From Citricoccus muralis (GTDB lineage Bacteria > Actinomycetota > Actinomycetes > Actinomycetales > Micrococcaceae): 64,000 nt of DNA. Location of the stretch: assembly GCF_029637705.1 (NCBI RefSeq), contig NZ_CP121252.1, positions 2,728,001 through 2,792,000 on the forward strand, given 5' to 3'. The notes under the pieces are model-generated. The model made no database searches, had not been told where the DNA came from, and worked only from the letters and a program-made list of their open reading frames with translations. A program made the translations under genes and the position numbers. Positions 8,822-16,223 of the stretch are shown here, in pieces (position 1 is the stretch's first letter; every line of letters begins with the position of its first letter).

Positions 8822-9139
8822 ATGAGAACCATGACGAGTAAACGCCGGAGCTTTACCCCGGAATTCAAAAGAGAAGCCGCTCGATTGGTGATCGATACCG
8901 ATCGCAGCATCCGAGCTGTCGCCGAAGAGATCGGCGTTGGAGAACAGTCACTTGGCCGGTGGGTGAAGATCGAGCGCGAGTCTCGCCAGCCAACGAAACG
9001 ACGCACCGTCGAGGAGCTTGAAGCTGAGAACGCGAGGCTAACGAAGGAACTCTACGAGGCCAGAAAGGACAATGAGTTCCTGGGAAAAGCCGCGAGCTTC
9101 TTCGCGCAGAAGCGTCAGGACCGGAACGGTTTGAACTGA
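8822..9139 (+). CDS. IS3-family transposase OrfA (HTH subunit)
   Basis: The 105-residue protein has the IS3 OrfA layout: a helix-turn-helix (FTPEFKREAARLVIDTDRSIRAVAEEIGVGEQSLGRW, about residues 11-47, given here in sequence order across two helices) followed by a leucine-zipper-like coiled coil (VEELEAENARLTKELYEARKDNEFL region). It ends in TGATG, where its stop overlaps the orfB start by one base. IS3 elements normally make an OrfAB fusion by frameshifting, and orfB is interrupted downstream, so no full transposase can be made. Confidence 0.9.
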   Translation: MRTMTSKRRSFTPEFKREAARLVIDTDRSIRAVAEEIGVGEQSLGRWVKIERESRQPTKRRTVEELEAENARLTKELYEARKDNEFLGKAASFFAQKRQDRNGLN

Positions 9140-9421
9140 TGCACGTGGAGAAGCACAATCACCAAATCAAGCGCATGGCGCGATTATTAGGAGTCTCCGC
9201 CTCGGGCTATTACGCCTGGGTCGGTCGCGAAGGTCGTCCTCCCGGGCCGCGTGCGGCACGTCAACGACAGATCGACGCGAAGGTTCGCGACGTTCATGCC
9301 GAGTCTGGTCACGTGTATGGAGCGCCTCGGATCAGTGCTCAACTCGGCCGAGAAGGGATCAACGTCAATCGGAAAACGGTGGCTGCGTCGATGCGTCGTC
9401 AGGGGTTGGAAGGGATCAGCC
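9139..9421 (+). pseudogene. IS3-family transposase OrfB, 5' fragment
   Basis: The first 94 codons of the integrase-like OrfB are intact. They include the N-terminal region found before the rve domain (LLGVSASGYYAWVGREG, then VYGAPRISAQLGREGINVNRKTV). The gene is cut at 9421 by insertion of the IS21-family element. In the present sequence the frame runs a few codons into the IS21 end and stops at 9439-9441. The other half is at 12074-12700. Confidence 0.9.
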
Positions 9422-9565
9422 TGGCGCATAGCGTTAGATGAAAGCGCTGGTCTGGGTACCTGGAAGCGTTGTTCTGGGTATGTGGTAGCACTGTGGTCTG
9501 CTGAGGAGTAGCGGCGTCGTCCGGCGCTGCTTTCTCTTCTAGATTCATGGAAGCAGGCCTTCATC

Positions 9566-11149
9566 GTGGTTGATTACAAGAAGATCATGTCTCTGTTGCT
9601 GGAGTCGCGGTCTTATCGAGATATCGCTGAGTCCTTAGGATGTTCTCAACGAGACGTCGCTAAAGCCCGTGCGGTGATCAAGGAGCACGGCCTCACAGGT
9701 GATCAAGTAGCTGTCATGACCGTAGAACGGGTAGAGGAACTCTTCCCCGATCGGCGCCGACGAGTTGCAGGTGAGTATCTAGCGCCGGAATTCGGCCCGG
9801 TCGTGGCATCGATGCGATCAAACCGTCACTTCACTTTGCTCCAGGGGTGGAGAACTTATCTCGGTGTGGCCTCCGAACTGCGGAAATACTCGTATTCTCA
9901 GTACTGCCACCTCTTCAGCGATTACGCGGCAAGAAACGATCTTGTAGCCACTTTGCACCATGAACCGGGGCGGGCGGTATTCATCGATTGGGCCGGTGAC
10001 ACCCTCCAGGTCTGCGACGCGGTCACCGGTGAAATCACCAAGGTCTACTTGTTCGTCGCGGTGTTGCCGTACTCAGGGTTGGTGTACTGCACGGGGTGCA
10101 CTGATATGCGTATGAACGCGTGGTTGAGCGCTCACAAGGCAGCTTTCGAGTATTTCGGTGGGGTGCCCCAGATTGTGGTCCCTGATAACGCGCCCACTGC
10201 TACTCACCGCCCTACCAAAGGTGAGTCTGCTCGGGTCGTGAATCCGAAGTACCAGCAGTTAGCTGATCACTACGCAACGGCGATCGTGCCTGCCAGGGTG
10301 CGCAAGCCTCGAGACAAAGCCGCCGTAGAATCTGCCGTTCAGGTGATCAACAAGCGAGTCATCGGATATCTCTGCGAAGACGTCTTCACGACCGTTACCG
10401 AGCTCAACACCGCGATCGCTGTTCGGATGAGGGAAATCAATGAAGAGATCCGCCGGGCTGATGGGACCACCAGGGCCGAACGATTCATGGCAGAAGAGGC
10501 ATCTGCTTTGGGAGGCTTGCCTGTTGAGGGGTTTGAAGATGTTGAATACCGGCAGGTCAAAGTGGGACGGAATTATCATGTGACCTGCGATTATCAGCAC
10601 TACTCAGTGCCTCACCGACTCGCAGGTCAATTGCTGCGAGCACGACTGACGGATCAACAGGTCAGTATCTTCGATGGCGATGCCATCGTTGCAGAGCACC
10701 GACGAAAACACGGCCGCCGGGGCCAGTACTCCACTGATTCCGCGCATGTACCCCTCCAGCACCAAGACGTCGCTGGCTTGTGGTCTCGTGATTGGTTTAT
10801 CCGTCGGGCGGCCGCGTTTGGGCCGGCTACCGTGGAGATCATCACCGCGGTTTTAGACCGCCATAAGATCGAGGCTCAGGGGTATCTGGAGTGCCAGAAC
10901 ATTCTCGAGTCCCTGGGCAAGCGCGATAAGCAACGCCTCGAGGCTGCGTGCACGCAGTTAGCCAACCTGGGTGGGTATGCCAGCTATTCCGGACTCAAGC
11001 GACTCATGGCTGCCATTGATTCTGATACGAAAACATCTCGGCCACACAGGCCAGCAGCTGCCACCGTGAAGCCCGAGGCGGCTGTCACTGATCTCGATCC
11101 AGCGCAGATCTACGTGCGTGGAGCTGACTATTACCAGCAGGGACGGTGA
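9566..11149 (+). CDS. istA: IS21-family transposase IstA
   Basis: The 527-residue DDE transposase has an N-terminal helix-turn-helix (SYRDIAESLGCSQRDVAKAR, residues about 15-34). The catalytic core contains AVFIDWAGDT (first Asp), VVPDNAPTA (second Asp) and AAVESAVQV (Glu). Length is in the normal range (about 400-530). The GTG start at 9566 is preceded by a purine-rich AGCAGG. Its stop overlaps the istB start in GTGA. It cuts and joins the element ends with the help of the IstB ATPase. Confidence 0.94.
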   Translation: MVDYKKIMSLLLESRSYRDIAESLGCSQRDVAKARAVIKEHGLTGDQVAVMTVERVEELFPDRRRRVAGEYLAPEFGPVVASMRSNRHFTLLQGWRTYLGVASELRKYSYSQYCHLFSDYAARNDLVATLHHEPGRAVFIDWAGDTLQVCDAVTGEITKVYLFVAVLPYSGLVYCTGCTDMRMNAWLSAHKAAFEYFGGVPQIVVPDNAPTATHRPTKGESARVVNPKYQQLADHYATAIVPARVRKPRDKAAVESAVQVINKRVIGYLCEDVFTTVTELNTAIAVRMREINEEIRRADGTTRAERFMAEEASALGGLPVEGFEDVEYRQVKVGRNYHVTCDYQHYSVPHRLAGQLLRARLTDQQVSIFDGDAIVAEHRRKHGRRGQYSTDSAHVPLQHQDVAGLWSRDWFIRRAAAFGPATVEIITAVLDRHKIEAQGYLECQNILESLGKRDKQRLEAACTQLANLGGYASYSGLKRLMAAIDSDTKTSRPHRPAAATVKPEAAVTDLDPAQIYVRGADYYQQGR

Positions 11150-11964
11150 ACAGTGCCATGACCACGACACCGGCGAGCCCTGCCTTGATGAATTCAGTGT
11201 TCAGCACGGCGGACAAAGAGAAGTTTCGCACTTTGCGGATCACGCATCTGGCTGCGAAATTCGAAGAACTCATCATCGATGAGAGCAACGACCACCTGAC
11301 CCCGGAGCAAGTATTCCTGGCTGCCGTTGATGACGCTTTAGACCAGCGAAGAGTGAAGAACATTCAGAAACTGCTCCTGGCTGCTCAGCTACCGATCATG
11401 CGGGCCTCGATCGCGGAGATCCATTATCAAGAAGGACGGAACATTACCCCAGCCAGGATGGCCCGCTACGCCGGACATGACTGGGCCAATGAGACCGCTA
11501 ACTTGTTGATTACCTCGCCCACAGGAGGAGGAAAGACCTATATTGCCTGTGCGATTGCCGTAGCGGCATGTCACAACGAGCATAAGGTCTTCTACACCCG
11601 TATGGACGAGCTCGCTCGTCGTCTCGTGATCGCTCGAGGCGATGGCATCGCTCATCAGGCCTTGTTGAACCGGTTATCTGATGCGGATCTACTCATCATC
11701 GACGATTTCCTGACCGTCGGTATTGACCCTGAAGCCGCGAACGATCTTTTCGCGATACTGGCAAACCGAGAACACCGGGCAGCGACCATGATCGCTTCTC
11801 AAACCGGGCCCGCGTACTGGGCTTCAGCTCTCCCTGACAGAATCGCTGCGGATAGTATCGTCAATCGACTGGCGAATAATGCCCGCACGATAAACCTTGG
11901 CGACATTGATATGCGGCGCCACCAAGGTGAACAGACACGAGCGGCCCCTGGCTACTGGGAGTAG
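11146..11964 (+). CDS. istB: IS21-family helper ATPase IstB
   Basis: The 272-residue AAA+ ATPase, related to DnaC, shows a Walker A variant TSPTGGGKT (about residues 121-129) and Walker B LLIIDDF. It is followed by the usual IstB segment around ANREHRAATMIASQTGPAYW. IstB selects target DNA and activates IstA. The GTG start overlaps the istA stop, so the two are translationally coupled. The Walker A has GGG where TGT/TGSG is more common, but the Lys-Thr pair is kept. Confidence 0.93.
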   Translation: MNSAMTTTPASPALMNSVFSTADKEKFRTLRITHLAAKFEELIIDESNDHLTPEQVFLAAVDDALDQRRVKNIQKLLLAAQLPIMRASIAEIHYQEGRNITPARMARYAGHDWANETANLLITSPTGGGKTYIACAIAVAACHNEHKVFYTRMDELARRLVIARGDGIAHQALLNRLSDADLLIIDDFLTVGIDPEAANDLFAILANREHRAATMIASQTGPAYWASALPDRIAADSIVNRLANNARTINLGDIDMRRHQGEQTRAAPGYWE

Positions 11965-12073
11965 AAAAACTCGAGAAACCGACGACCGGGAAGCACCATA
12001 GAGGTGCTTCCCGGTCGTCAGAACTCCGCTACCACTTACCCAGACCAGCGCTTTCATCTAAGGCTATGCGCCA

Positions 12074-12700
12074 CAGCCCACGAAGTTCTCCCCGGTGACC
12101 ACGATCGCTGGAGTACGCCCGCATCGCATTCCAGATCGGGTGAAGCGCACCTGGGATCAAGGCGAACTGGACAAGGTCTGGATCAGTGATGTGACGTATC
12201 TACGTACCGGGGAAGGATGGCTGTATCTGTGCCTGGTCACCGATGCCCATAGCCGGCGCGTGCTGGGCTGGTCGATGTCGAGGGTGCAGAACTCCGAGCT
12301 GATTGAATCCGCGCTGCGAAGAGCGTGCTTGGTCCGGCAGAATCACAAGCCTGATGGCCTGGTATTTCACGCGGATCGAGGGGCCCAGTACACCAGTGAA
12401 GACACGTACAAAGTCTGTTGGGATTTGGGCTTGGCTCAGTCAGTCGGCCGGACCGGGGTTTGCTTCGATAATGCGATGGCAGAGAGCGTGTTCTCCAAAT
12501 TGAAAACCGAGTTCTATGACCGTCGTGTCTGGGCTACCCGGGCTGAAGCTCGTGCTGGGGTCGTTCATTGGATTGAGCAGGTTTACAACCGTCGGCGACT
12601 GCATTCGGCCCTCGGGATGCTCCCGCCGGTGGAATACGAACATTCCCTTAGGGAACAGCAGTCAGCCGGTGAGATAGAAAGACTTCAGGCAACGGCCTGA
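12074..12700 (+). pseudogene. IS3-family transposase OrfB, 3' fragment (rve catalytic core)
   Basis: This is the second part of the disrupted orfB and carries the whole DDE core: VWISDVTYL (Asp), FHADRGAQYTS (Asp), AMAESVFSKLKTE (Glu), and the RRRLHSALG...PPVEYE ending. Joining it to 9139-9421 after removing IS21 and one target duplication does not restore the frame; one C is missing at the junction (expected CCCC, found CCC). So the gene was already frame-shifted, or a base was lost on insertion. An in-frame GTG at 12095 opens the fragment, but it lacks the N-terminal domain. Confidence 0.85.
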
Positions 12701-12742
12701 TGAACTAAGAACATGTCCACAACTTGCGGGCAAGCCCACAGC

Positions 12743-12831
12743 GGCGTATTGGCATAATCACATTTGATATGTGGAGCAAGACCGAAGATCACGCCCACGA
12801 GCTATACCGGGCCTCCCGCCGCGCCCGCTAA
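12743..12831 (+). pseudogene. 3' remnant of an unknown gene carrying the right copy of the 21-bp repeat
   Basis: Reading toward the TAA at 12829-12831, the frame is open and ends ITFDMWSKTEDHAHELYR followed by ASRRAR. The last 21 bases (12811-12831) are identical to the end of the agmatine-deiminase-like gene at 768-788, while the codons before differ. It starts right after the IS3 target duplication. It looks like the leftover tail of a gene displaced when the 12-kb block arrived. Too little is left to name the gene. Confidence 0.45.
12811..12831. repeat. Right copy of the 21-bp direct repeat
   Basis: Identical to 768-788, in the same orientation and in the same reading frame (ASRRAR, TAA). 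It marks the right limit of the less G/C-rich block; from 12832 on, the sequence returns to backbone composition. Confidence 0.6.
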
Positions 12832-12866
12832 TTGCGCCCCACCACCGCGGAGCGGATGGCGGTGAC

Positions 12867-13388
12867 CTATTCGGTGGGGCCGACGGCTTTTTCGAGTAAG
12901 GCGGCACCGATCATCGCGGCGAAGGTGACCCGCGGATCCTCGCCGCTCGGTTCGGCGTCGTCGTGATTCACCCCTGCAGCCTCGCAAAACTGGGCGTACA
13001 ACGACTCCACGCCCTGCGCGTAGGTCGCACGCGGCTCCGCTTCGGGCACGGAATGACTGGCCGGAGCGGCAATCGCCAAGATTGGGCAGGTGTACCGGGC
13101 CGGGCGCGAGCTTAGATAGTGCTCCGCCAGCGCATACACTGACGGGGTCCTCGCCACCACGGTGGACCACGACCGGGCGGCGTCGTCGAAAGTGTAGGCA
13201 AATGCCTCGCTGCGGTGGGCTTCCTTTGACTCGAATTGCTTGTAGAAGGCACCCACGGTGAGTACCGCCTCCGCCATAACATCGGCGATCGAGACGTTCT
13301 CCACCCCGCGCTCACGGAACAGGCGCGACGCCGTGGCCACCACGCGCTCCCGGTTCTCCGCGGCTCGGGCCTGACTCACCCGCCCCAT
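12867..13388 (-). CDS. TetR-family transcriptional regulator
   Basis: The 173-residue protein has a TetR N-terminal DNA-binding domain: [26 protein letters not shown], then the recognition helix region around [13 protein letters not shown] (residues about 15-57). The helical ligand domain is shortish (TetR proteins usually 180-220). The ATG at 13388 ([14 protein letters not shown]) matches the normal family start. The frame stays open upstream into the remnant of the MaoC-like gene, so a longer fused product cannot be excluded. The ligand is unknown. It is the first intact gene right of the 12-kb block. Confidence 0.85.
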   Translation of the reverse strand: MGRVSQARAAENRERVVATASRLFRERGVENVSIADVMAEAVLTVGAFYKQFESKEAHRSEAFAYTFDDAARSWSTVVARTPSVYALAEHYLSSRPARYTCPILAIAAPASHSVPEAEPRATYAQGVESLYAQFCEAAGVNHDDAEPSGEDPRVTFAAMIGAALLEKAVGPTE

Positions 13389-13399
13389 CAGGACTCCTG

Positions 13400-13700
13400 C
13401 TGCGCTGTCTGACGGGGGATGCTCGGGACGGTCGGGCCGACGAAACACCACCAGCTTCGCGGCAAGGTTCTGGCACACCTCGTCGTGCTGGTTCAGGGTC
13501 AGCGCGGCGGTATGCCAGCCGCTGGCAGCGAGGCCGCCGAAGAAGGTGTCCTTCGCCGCGATCGGATCCAGATGGAAGGGCTACGGGTCGGAGTCGTCCG
13601 CGACGTCGACGATCTGATCGGCGTCGAGCGCATGGGCTCCGCTTTCGAAGCGATCCCCTAGGGAGAGATCGTCGAGGTAGAGCAAGGTGGTCGTGGTCAT
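13400..13700 (-). pseudogene. Degenerate MaoC-like (R)-hydratase / acyl dehydratase
   Basis: From an ATG at 13700 the minus strand reads a MaoC-like start (LYLDDLSLGDRFESG, then DADQIVDVADDSDP). It then hits an in-frame TAG at 13581-13583 exactly where the family has Gln in the DPQPFHLD motif, a one-base CAG to TAG change. After the stop the frame continues [27 protein letters not shown]. It then jumps to the family's C-terminal NQHDEV...LVVFRRPD. About 50 internal residues between these parts are missing compared with normal MaoC-like proteins of about 150 residues. The remnant lies in the same frame as the TetR gene, with no stop between. Confidence 0.8.
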
Positions 13701-13881
13701 CGCAGAATCCTTCGCCAGCGGGCGGCATCACGCCGTCGTTGGCACCCACCGCAGCTTCATTAGATGATGTTCACCATCTATTGGCTCGATTCGAGATCCC
13801 CTGCTACTGAGGAGCACAACATGGCCGCCGAGTTGTTGGCCGCATTCGGCTAGAGTGATCGGTTTTCTCGTCGCGACGGTG

Positions 13882-14439
13882 TCACGTGAAGTCGAGTTCA
13901 CTGTCCTCTGTGCCGGAAACTCGGAAGATGCGGTCCTCCAAGGACGTCCAGTTCCCTATCGCATCGAGTTCGGTGGCAAGCACATGCAGTTCCGCTTGAT
14001 CCTGCCCGTCGTAGGTCCTGATGCCTTGCACCAAGGTGCCGGGCATCAGGTTGAAGATGCCCATGCAGAAAGCCCTCGCTGTTCCGGTGGCACGAACAGG
14101 AACCAGCACCGATGCGGGACTGATGCGGCCCCCGTGTTGGCGTGCCACCGCACGAAGCGCGACGTCAACCCCGCCGGAGACGATCTGACCGATCACCCAC
14201 CCGGCCAGCCGCAGAGCAGCGAGCAACCTTCCGGGCACGCCCCTCCACCGACCCGTCTGCGGCGGGGACAGCATCAGGCTCGCCCCCACGACCAGCGGCA
14301 CCGCGATCAGCGCGTACCCCAGGTAGGACGAGCCGCCCTCGATGAGCACCCACCATAAGACGAGCAGCACGAGCCCGCGAACCAGGGCGGCACGCACCCA
14401 CGAAAACATTCGATTCCTCTTCGATGTTGACGAGGTCAT
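13882..14439 (-). CDS. mrpE: Mrp/Mnh cation:proton antiporter subunit E
   Basis: The 185-residue protein has two N-terminal membrane segments (VLLVLWWVLIEGG, YALIAVPLVVGASLML). The soluble C-terminal half is typical of MrpE: PVRATGTARAFCMGIFNLMPGTLVQGI... and ...LHVLATELDAIGNW. MrpE is an accessory membrane subunit of the multi-subunit Na+(K+)/H+ antiporter. The ATG at 14439 overlaps the previous stop by one base (TGATG), and the alternative upstream start would lie inside the neighbouring gene. It is the last gene of the eight-gene operon. The bases 13701-13881 downstream hold no recognised feature. Confidence 0.9.
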   Translation of the reverse strand: MTSSTSKRNRMFSWVRAALVRGLVLLVLWWVLIEGGSSYLGYALIAVPLVVGASLMLSPPQTGRWRGVPGRLLAALRLAGWVIGQIVSGGVDVALRAVARQHGGRISPASVLVPVRATGTARAFCMGIFNLMPGTLVQGIRTYDGQDQAELHVLATELDAIGNWTSLEDRIFRVSGTEDSELDFT

Positions 14440-16223
14440 CAGGATGTTCCTTCCGTGAACAGCATGAGCACCGTGAGCACGATCAGCACCGCAATCAGTG
14501 CCGCACCGCTGTTGCTCCACTTCGCTGCCGCAGTCTCGGCCCGGGCGACCTGCGCCACAGTCCGAGTCCCGCCAATGCCCAGGTTAATAGCCACGTCCGA
14601 AACGCTGTCGCGGAGGGTTCCGATGCGTTCGGTGATGAACCGAGCGCCCATGGCGAGTCGGTGTGTGCCGGCTTCAATCGGGATCACCAGGTCGCCGGGT
14701 TTCATGATGGTTTCCAGGTGCGCACTGAGTCGCGGCAACCATCGCGGCACCACGTACCAGGCGAGTGCGCCGATACCGAGGCCGATCAGCATCGGCCAGG
14801 TGGCATCCCACAGAGTGACCGGTTCCAGGCCCGGCACCGAGTCCAGAGGCACCCAGCGATCGGTGAGAATCCAGGGCACACTGGCACTGAGCGCCACGAG
14901 CAGTAACCACGCGGGCAGGGCCGGATCATCCTTCGGATGGCGCGGCTCGCGCTCCGTGGCGAGCAAGATCCACGCCAGTCGCACCAGCAGCACGGTAGAC
15001 CCAGTGGCGACGAAGGGCAGCAGGTCTGCCACCTGAACACCCCAGATCTCAGTGCTCTCGATGGCTTCCTTCGCCGCGTACTTACCCACGGCACCCGAAC
15101 TCAGCGGCGCGCCGACCACTACGAGGCCTGCCACCGCCATACCCGCAATCACCAGGTGGCGACGCAGCCCGGTCGCGTGATGCTTCCATACGGGCACCCC
15201 GATGAACAGGGCGCCCTTGGCCAGTCCGTGGTGCACGGCGTAGATGACGGCGGCTGTGATGCAGGCCCCGGCCAGCTCGGGTGCGACCAATGCGGTGCCC
15301 ACCAGCACGCTCAGGAAACCCATCTGGGAGATGGTTGAGTAGGCCAGGACCACCTTGGGGTCGCGCTGCACCACGCCCAGAACGACGGCGGCGAAGGCGC
15401 CAAACAGCGCGAGGACGATGACGGCTGCGCCCACAGCGGGCATCGCAGCCTCCCCTAGGGGCAGCAGCCGCAGCATGCCGACCAGCCCGGCTTTGACCAT
15501 AGCGCCGGAGAGCACGGCACTGGCCGGCGGGGGTGCCGCCGGATGAGCCAGCGGCAGCCACATGTGCAGCCCGACGAGTCCGGCCTTGATGCCGAAGCCC
15601 AGGATGAGCAGCACCACGATCACGGCCCGGTGCGGAGACTCTGCCACGGCCGCCGGGGCGTCAACAACGAGATAGCCACCGGCCTGGGCGGTGAAGACGA
15701 CCCCGGCGAGGACCGCCATCTCGCTGATCACCGCGAGCACCAGATAGATCCGGGTCGCGCGAAACGCCTCCGCGGTCCGCTCGTGTACCACCAGGCCCAC
15801 TGCCGCCAGGCTCATCAGCGAGAAACTGGCGTAGAGCATCACCACATCCTGGGCCAGATACACCCCGGCGTTGCCCACGAAGCAGACGAGCAAGTAAGCC
15901 ACCAGCTCCGGGGCGCGATGGTCGTAGCGCCAGGTGACCGCCCAGATCGCGGCGGCGTAGAGCAGCACCGCCACCATAGTGAGCGCCCGCGAGACCACAT
16001 CGAACCCCACGGTGATGCCCATCATCAGCCAGTTGGCGTGCAGCGGTTCCGCGGGCGCGAGGAGGGTCAGCAGCGCGGCCGGCAATAGGCTGAGTGGCGC
16101 CAGGCTCAGGTGCCGCTGGGCAATCACCCGGATGCGCGGAGTGCGCGCCCGGTGCGTGCCGGCGAGCACCGCGGCGACGAGCAGCGGGGCGAGCACGGAG
16201 ACGATCCACAAAGTCAGCATCAT
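14439..16223 (-). CDS. Mrp antiporter, third proton-antiporter-type (NuoL/M/N-like) subunit
   Basis: The 594-residue membrane protein has about 14-16 predicted helices and the Proton_antipo_M family core. The TM7 lysine region GFGIKAGLVGLHMWLPLAH is kept. In contrast, the TM5 glutamate conserved in the two sister subunits (LEVLSLAAVGL, YEMLTL) is replaced by Ser135 (FSLMSLAAVGL). The start ATG at 16223 overlaps the previous stop (ATGA). The C-terminus is longer than in the sisters, with an extra soluble stretch and a last helix. It may pump with a changed proton path or serve a structural role. Which MrpA/MrpD label fits best cannot be decided here. Confidence 0.85.
   Translation of the reverse strand: MMLTLWIVSVLAPLLVAAVLAGTHRARTPRIRVIAQRHLSLAPLSLLPAALLTLLAPAEPLHANWLMMGITVGFDVVSRALTMVAVLLYAAAIWAVTWRYDHRAPELVAYLLVCFVGNAGVYLAQDVVMLYASFSLMSLAAVGLVVHERTAEAFRATRIYLVLAVISEMAVLAGVVFTAQAGGYLVVDAPAAVAESPHRAVIVVLLILGFGIKAGLVGLHMWLPLAHPAAPPPASAVLSGAMVKAGLVGMLRLLPLGEAAMPAVGAAVIVLALFGAFAAVVLGVVQRDPKVVLAYSTISQMGFLSVLVGTALVAPELAGACITAAVIYAVHHGLAKGALFIGVPVWKHHATGLRRHLVIAGMAVAGLVVVGAPLSSGAVGKYAAKEAIESTEIWGVQVADLLPFVATGSTVLLVRLAWILLATEREPRHPKDDPALPAWLLLVALSASVPWILTDRWVPLDSVPGLEPVTLWDATWPMLIGLGIGALAWYVVPRWLPRLSAHLETIMKPGDLVIPIEAGTHRLAMGARFITERIGTLRDSVSDVAINLGIGGTRTVAQVARAETAAAKWSNSGAALIAVLIVLTVLMLFTEGTS

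Larger units (their letters stand above)
9422..12073 (+). mobile_element. IS21-family insertion sequence, complete
   Basis: The element is 2652 bp. Terminal inverted repeats of 37 bases (9422-9458 and 12037-12073) differ at a single position and end in TGGCGCATAG / CTATGCGCCA. A 5-base target duplication CAGCC is present at 9417-9421 and 12074-12078. Inside the left end, a second partial copy of the repeat core (TTCTGGGTA...GTGGTAGC near 9471-9491) matches the multiple transposase-binding sites usual for IS21. It carries istA and istB, both intact, so the element looks recent and possibly active. Confidence 0.93.
8752..12738. mobile_element. IS3-family element interrupted by an IS21-family element
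   Basis: Imperfect terminal inverted repeats of about 27 bases lie at 8752-8778 and 12712-12738 (TGGGCTTACCC...TGGACAT against TGGGCTTGCCC...TGGACAT). The 4-base sequence CAGC flanks both sides (8748-8751 and 12739-12742), a fitting target duplication. Without the nested IS21 (9422-12073) and one copy of its 5-base duplication, the element is 1330 bp, a normal IS3 size. It contains orfA and a split orfB and is unlikely to move on its own proteins. Confidence 0.85.

Noticed and set aside
9422-12073. IS21 istAB as a Tn7-like or antiviral ATPase/transposase system
   Set aside because: The pair has ordinary IS21 ends, spacing and target duplication, with no cargo or additional target-selection gene.
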